Assembly (NCBI RefSeq): GCF_014701235.1
Contig: NZ_AP022873.1
Coordinates: 1,302,001-1,366,000 of the forward strand
DNA length: 64,000 nucleotides
Direction of reading: 5' to 3'
Source of the DNA: Dissulfurispira thermophila
GTDB lineage: Bacteria > Nitrospirota > Thermodesulfovibrionia > Thermodesulfovibrionales > Dissulfurispiraceae
Of the stretch, positions 63,866 through 64,000 are shown one piece after another. The position numbers were made by a program, and so were the translations under genes. Under the pieces are notes generated by a model. The model was given only the letters and a program-made list of their open reading frames with translations. It had not been told where the DNA came from and did no database searches. Every line of letters begins with the position of its first letter. Position 1 is the stretch's first letter.

Positions 63866-64000
63866 TTAATATATCTCATTTATAATGTCAGAACCGCACC
63901 TGAGTCCTGAAAACCAATCCCAGAACCTCTTTACATGCTCTTTTTTAAATATTGCTCCGTGCTGTGGGGCAATCATTTCTATATCATACTTTAATACCTT
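63866..64000 (-). CDS. ODP/flavodiiron-like metallo-beta-lactamase protein, C-terminal end only
   Basis: 44 codons and the stop at 63866 were read by hand: KVLKYDIEMIAPQHGAIFKK continuing EHVKRFWDWFSGLRCGSDII. IAPQHG followed by FWxWF and a CGxD end is the C-terminal pattern of FprA/ODP-type MBL proteins with a di-iron site; PQHG holds a metal ligand. The rest lies outside the window. Same strand as the soluble MCP, 155 bp upstream. Confidence 0.7.
   Translation of the reverse strand, partial: KVLKYDIEMIAPQHGAIFKKEHVKRFWDWFSGLRCGSDIINEIY

Overview
This 64 kb window is a chromosomal segment of an AT-rich, Gram-negative, flagellated bacterium. Outer-membrane functions (a Mla-type lipid transport operon with a TolC protein, the FlgH/FlgI rings, many lipoproteins and signal peptides), a PBP-like domain fused to MoeA, a two-gene pyrD/pyrK and the flg gene order suggest an anaerobe of the Nitrospirota (Thermodesulfovibrionia-like) or a neighbouring phylum. 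That assignment is inference; no rRNA is present.

Layout. 1-4.9 kb (minus): 3' part of prs, tRNA-Gln(TTG), ispE, a TPR lipoprotein, then a radical SAM/SPASM enzyme followed by a 20-residue Cys-rich peptide and a terminator, which together look like a minimal RiPP system. 4.95-13.3 kb: a peptidoglycan-recycling island (nagZ, ampG and nagA rightward with an M48 protease; a MurU-AmgK fusion and namZ leftward). 13.4-16.9 kb: a livHMGF branched-chain amino acid ABC transporter without a binding protein. 16.9-21.9 kb: moeA with a PBP-like domain, an fdhE remnant cut off by an insertion sequence, and an IS1111-like element apparently nested inside an IS481/IS3-like element. 21.9-32.1 kb (minus): bactofilin, M23 peptidase, purM, nadC, an unrecognised beta-solenoid-like protein, valS, a response regulator, and an Fe-S assembly operon (rrf2, tusA-like, iscS, iscU) whose desulfurase lacks the PLP lysine. 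32.2-36.3 kb: mlaE-mlaF-mlaD-tolC-mlaC. 36.3-41.5 kb: a decayed accessory patch with an orphan antitoxin-like gene, dispersed repeats, a frameshifted DUF3800-like pseudogene and a broken type IIG restriction-modification gene. 41.5-44.6 kb: SAM hydrolase, pyrD, pyrK, greA. 44.8-55.8 kb: flagellar operon flgF-G-A-H-I-J-M-N-K-L-csrA-fliW, starting just after a sigma-54-like promoter and ending in a terminator. 56-64 kb: a sensory cluster (HDOD protein, response regulator, histidine kinase, membrane protein, tandem HD/HD-GYP protein, two methyl-accepting chemotaxis proteins, and the end of an ODP/flavodiiron-like metallo-beta-lactamase protein).

An unusual genome-wide pattern is low-complexity repeat sequence of a few families (14-bp units related to cagaagacagacaa; AAGTTCAAAGTTC; ATTACTCATTACTC) lying between genes and also read through in frame. 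It supplies signal peptides or N-termini of FlgI, FlgH, FlgA, the TolC protein, MlaC and the M48 protease, and inserts short loops into NagA, LivF, PyrK and MurU-AmgK. The best candidates for something undescribed are the 20-residue peptide with its radical SAM partner, the Lys-less cysteine desulfurase operon, and this recruitment of repeats into coding sequence.
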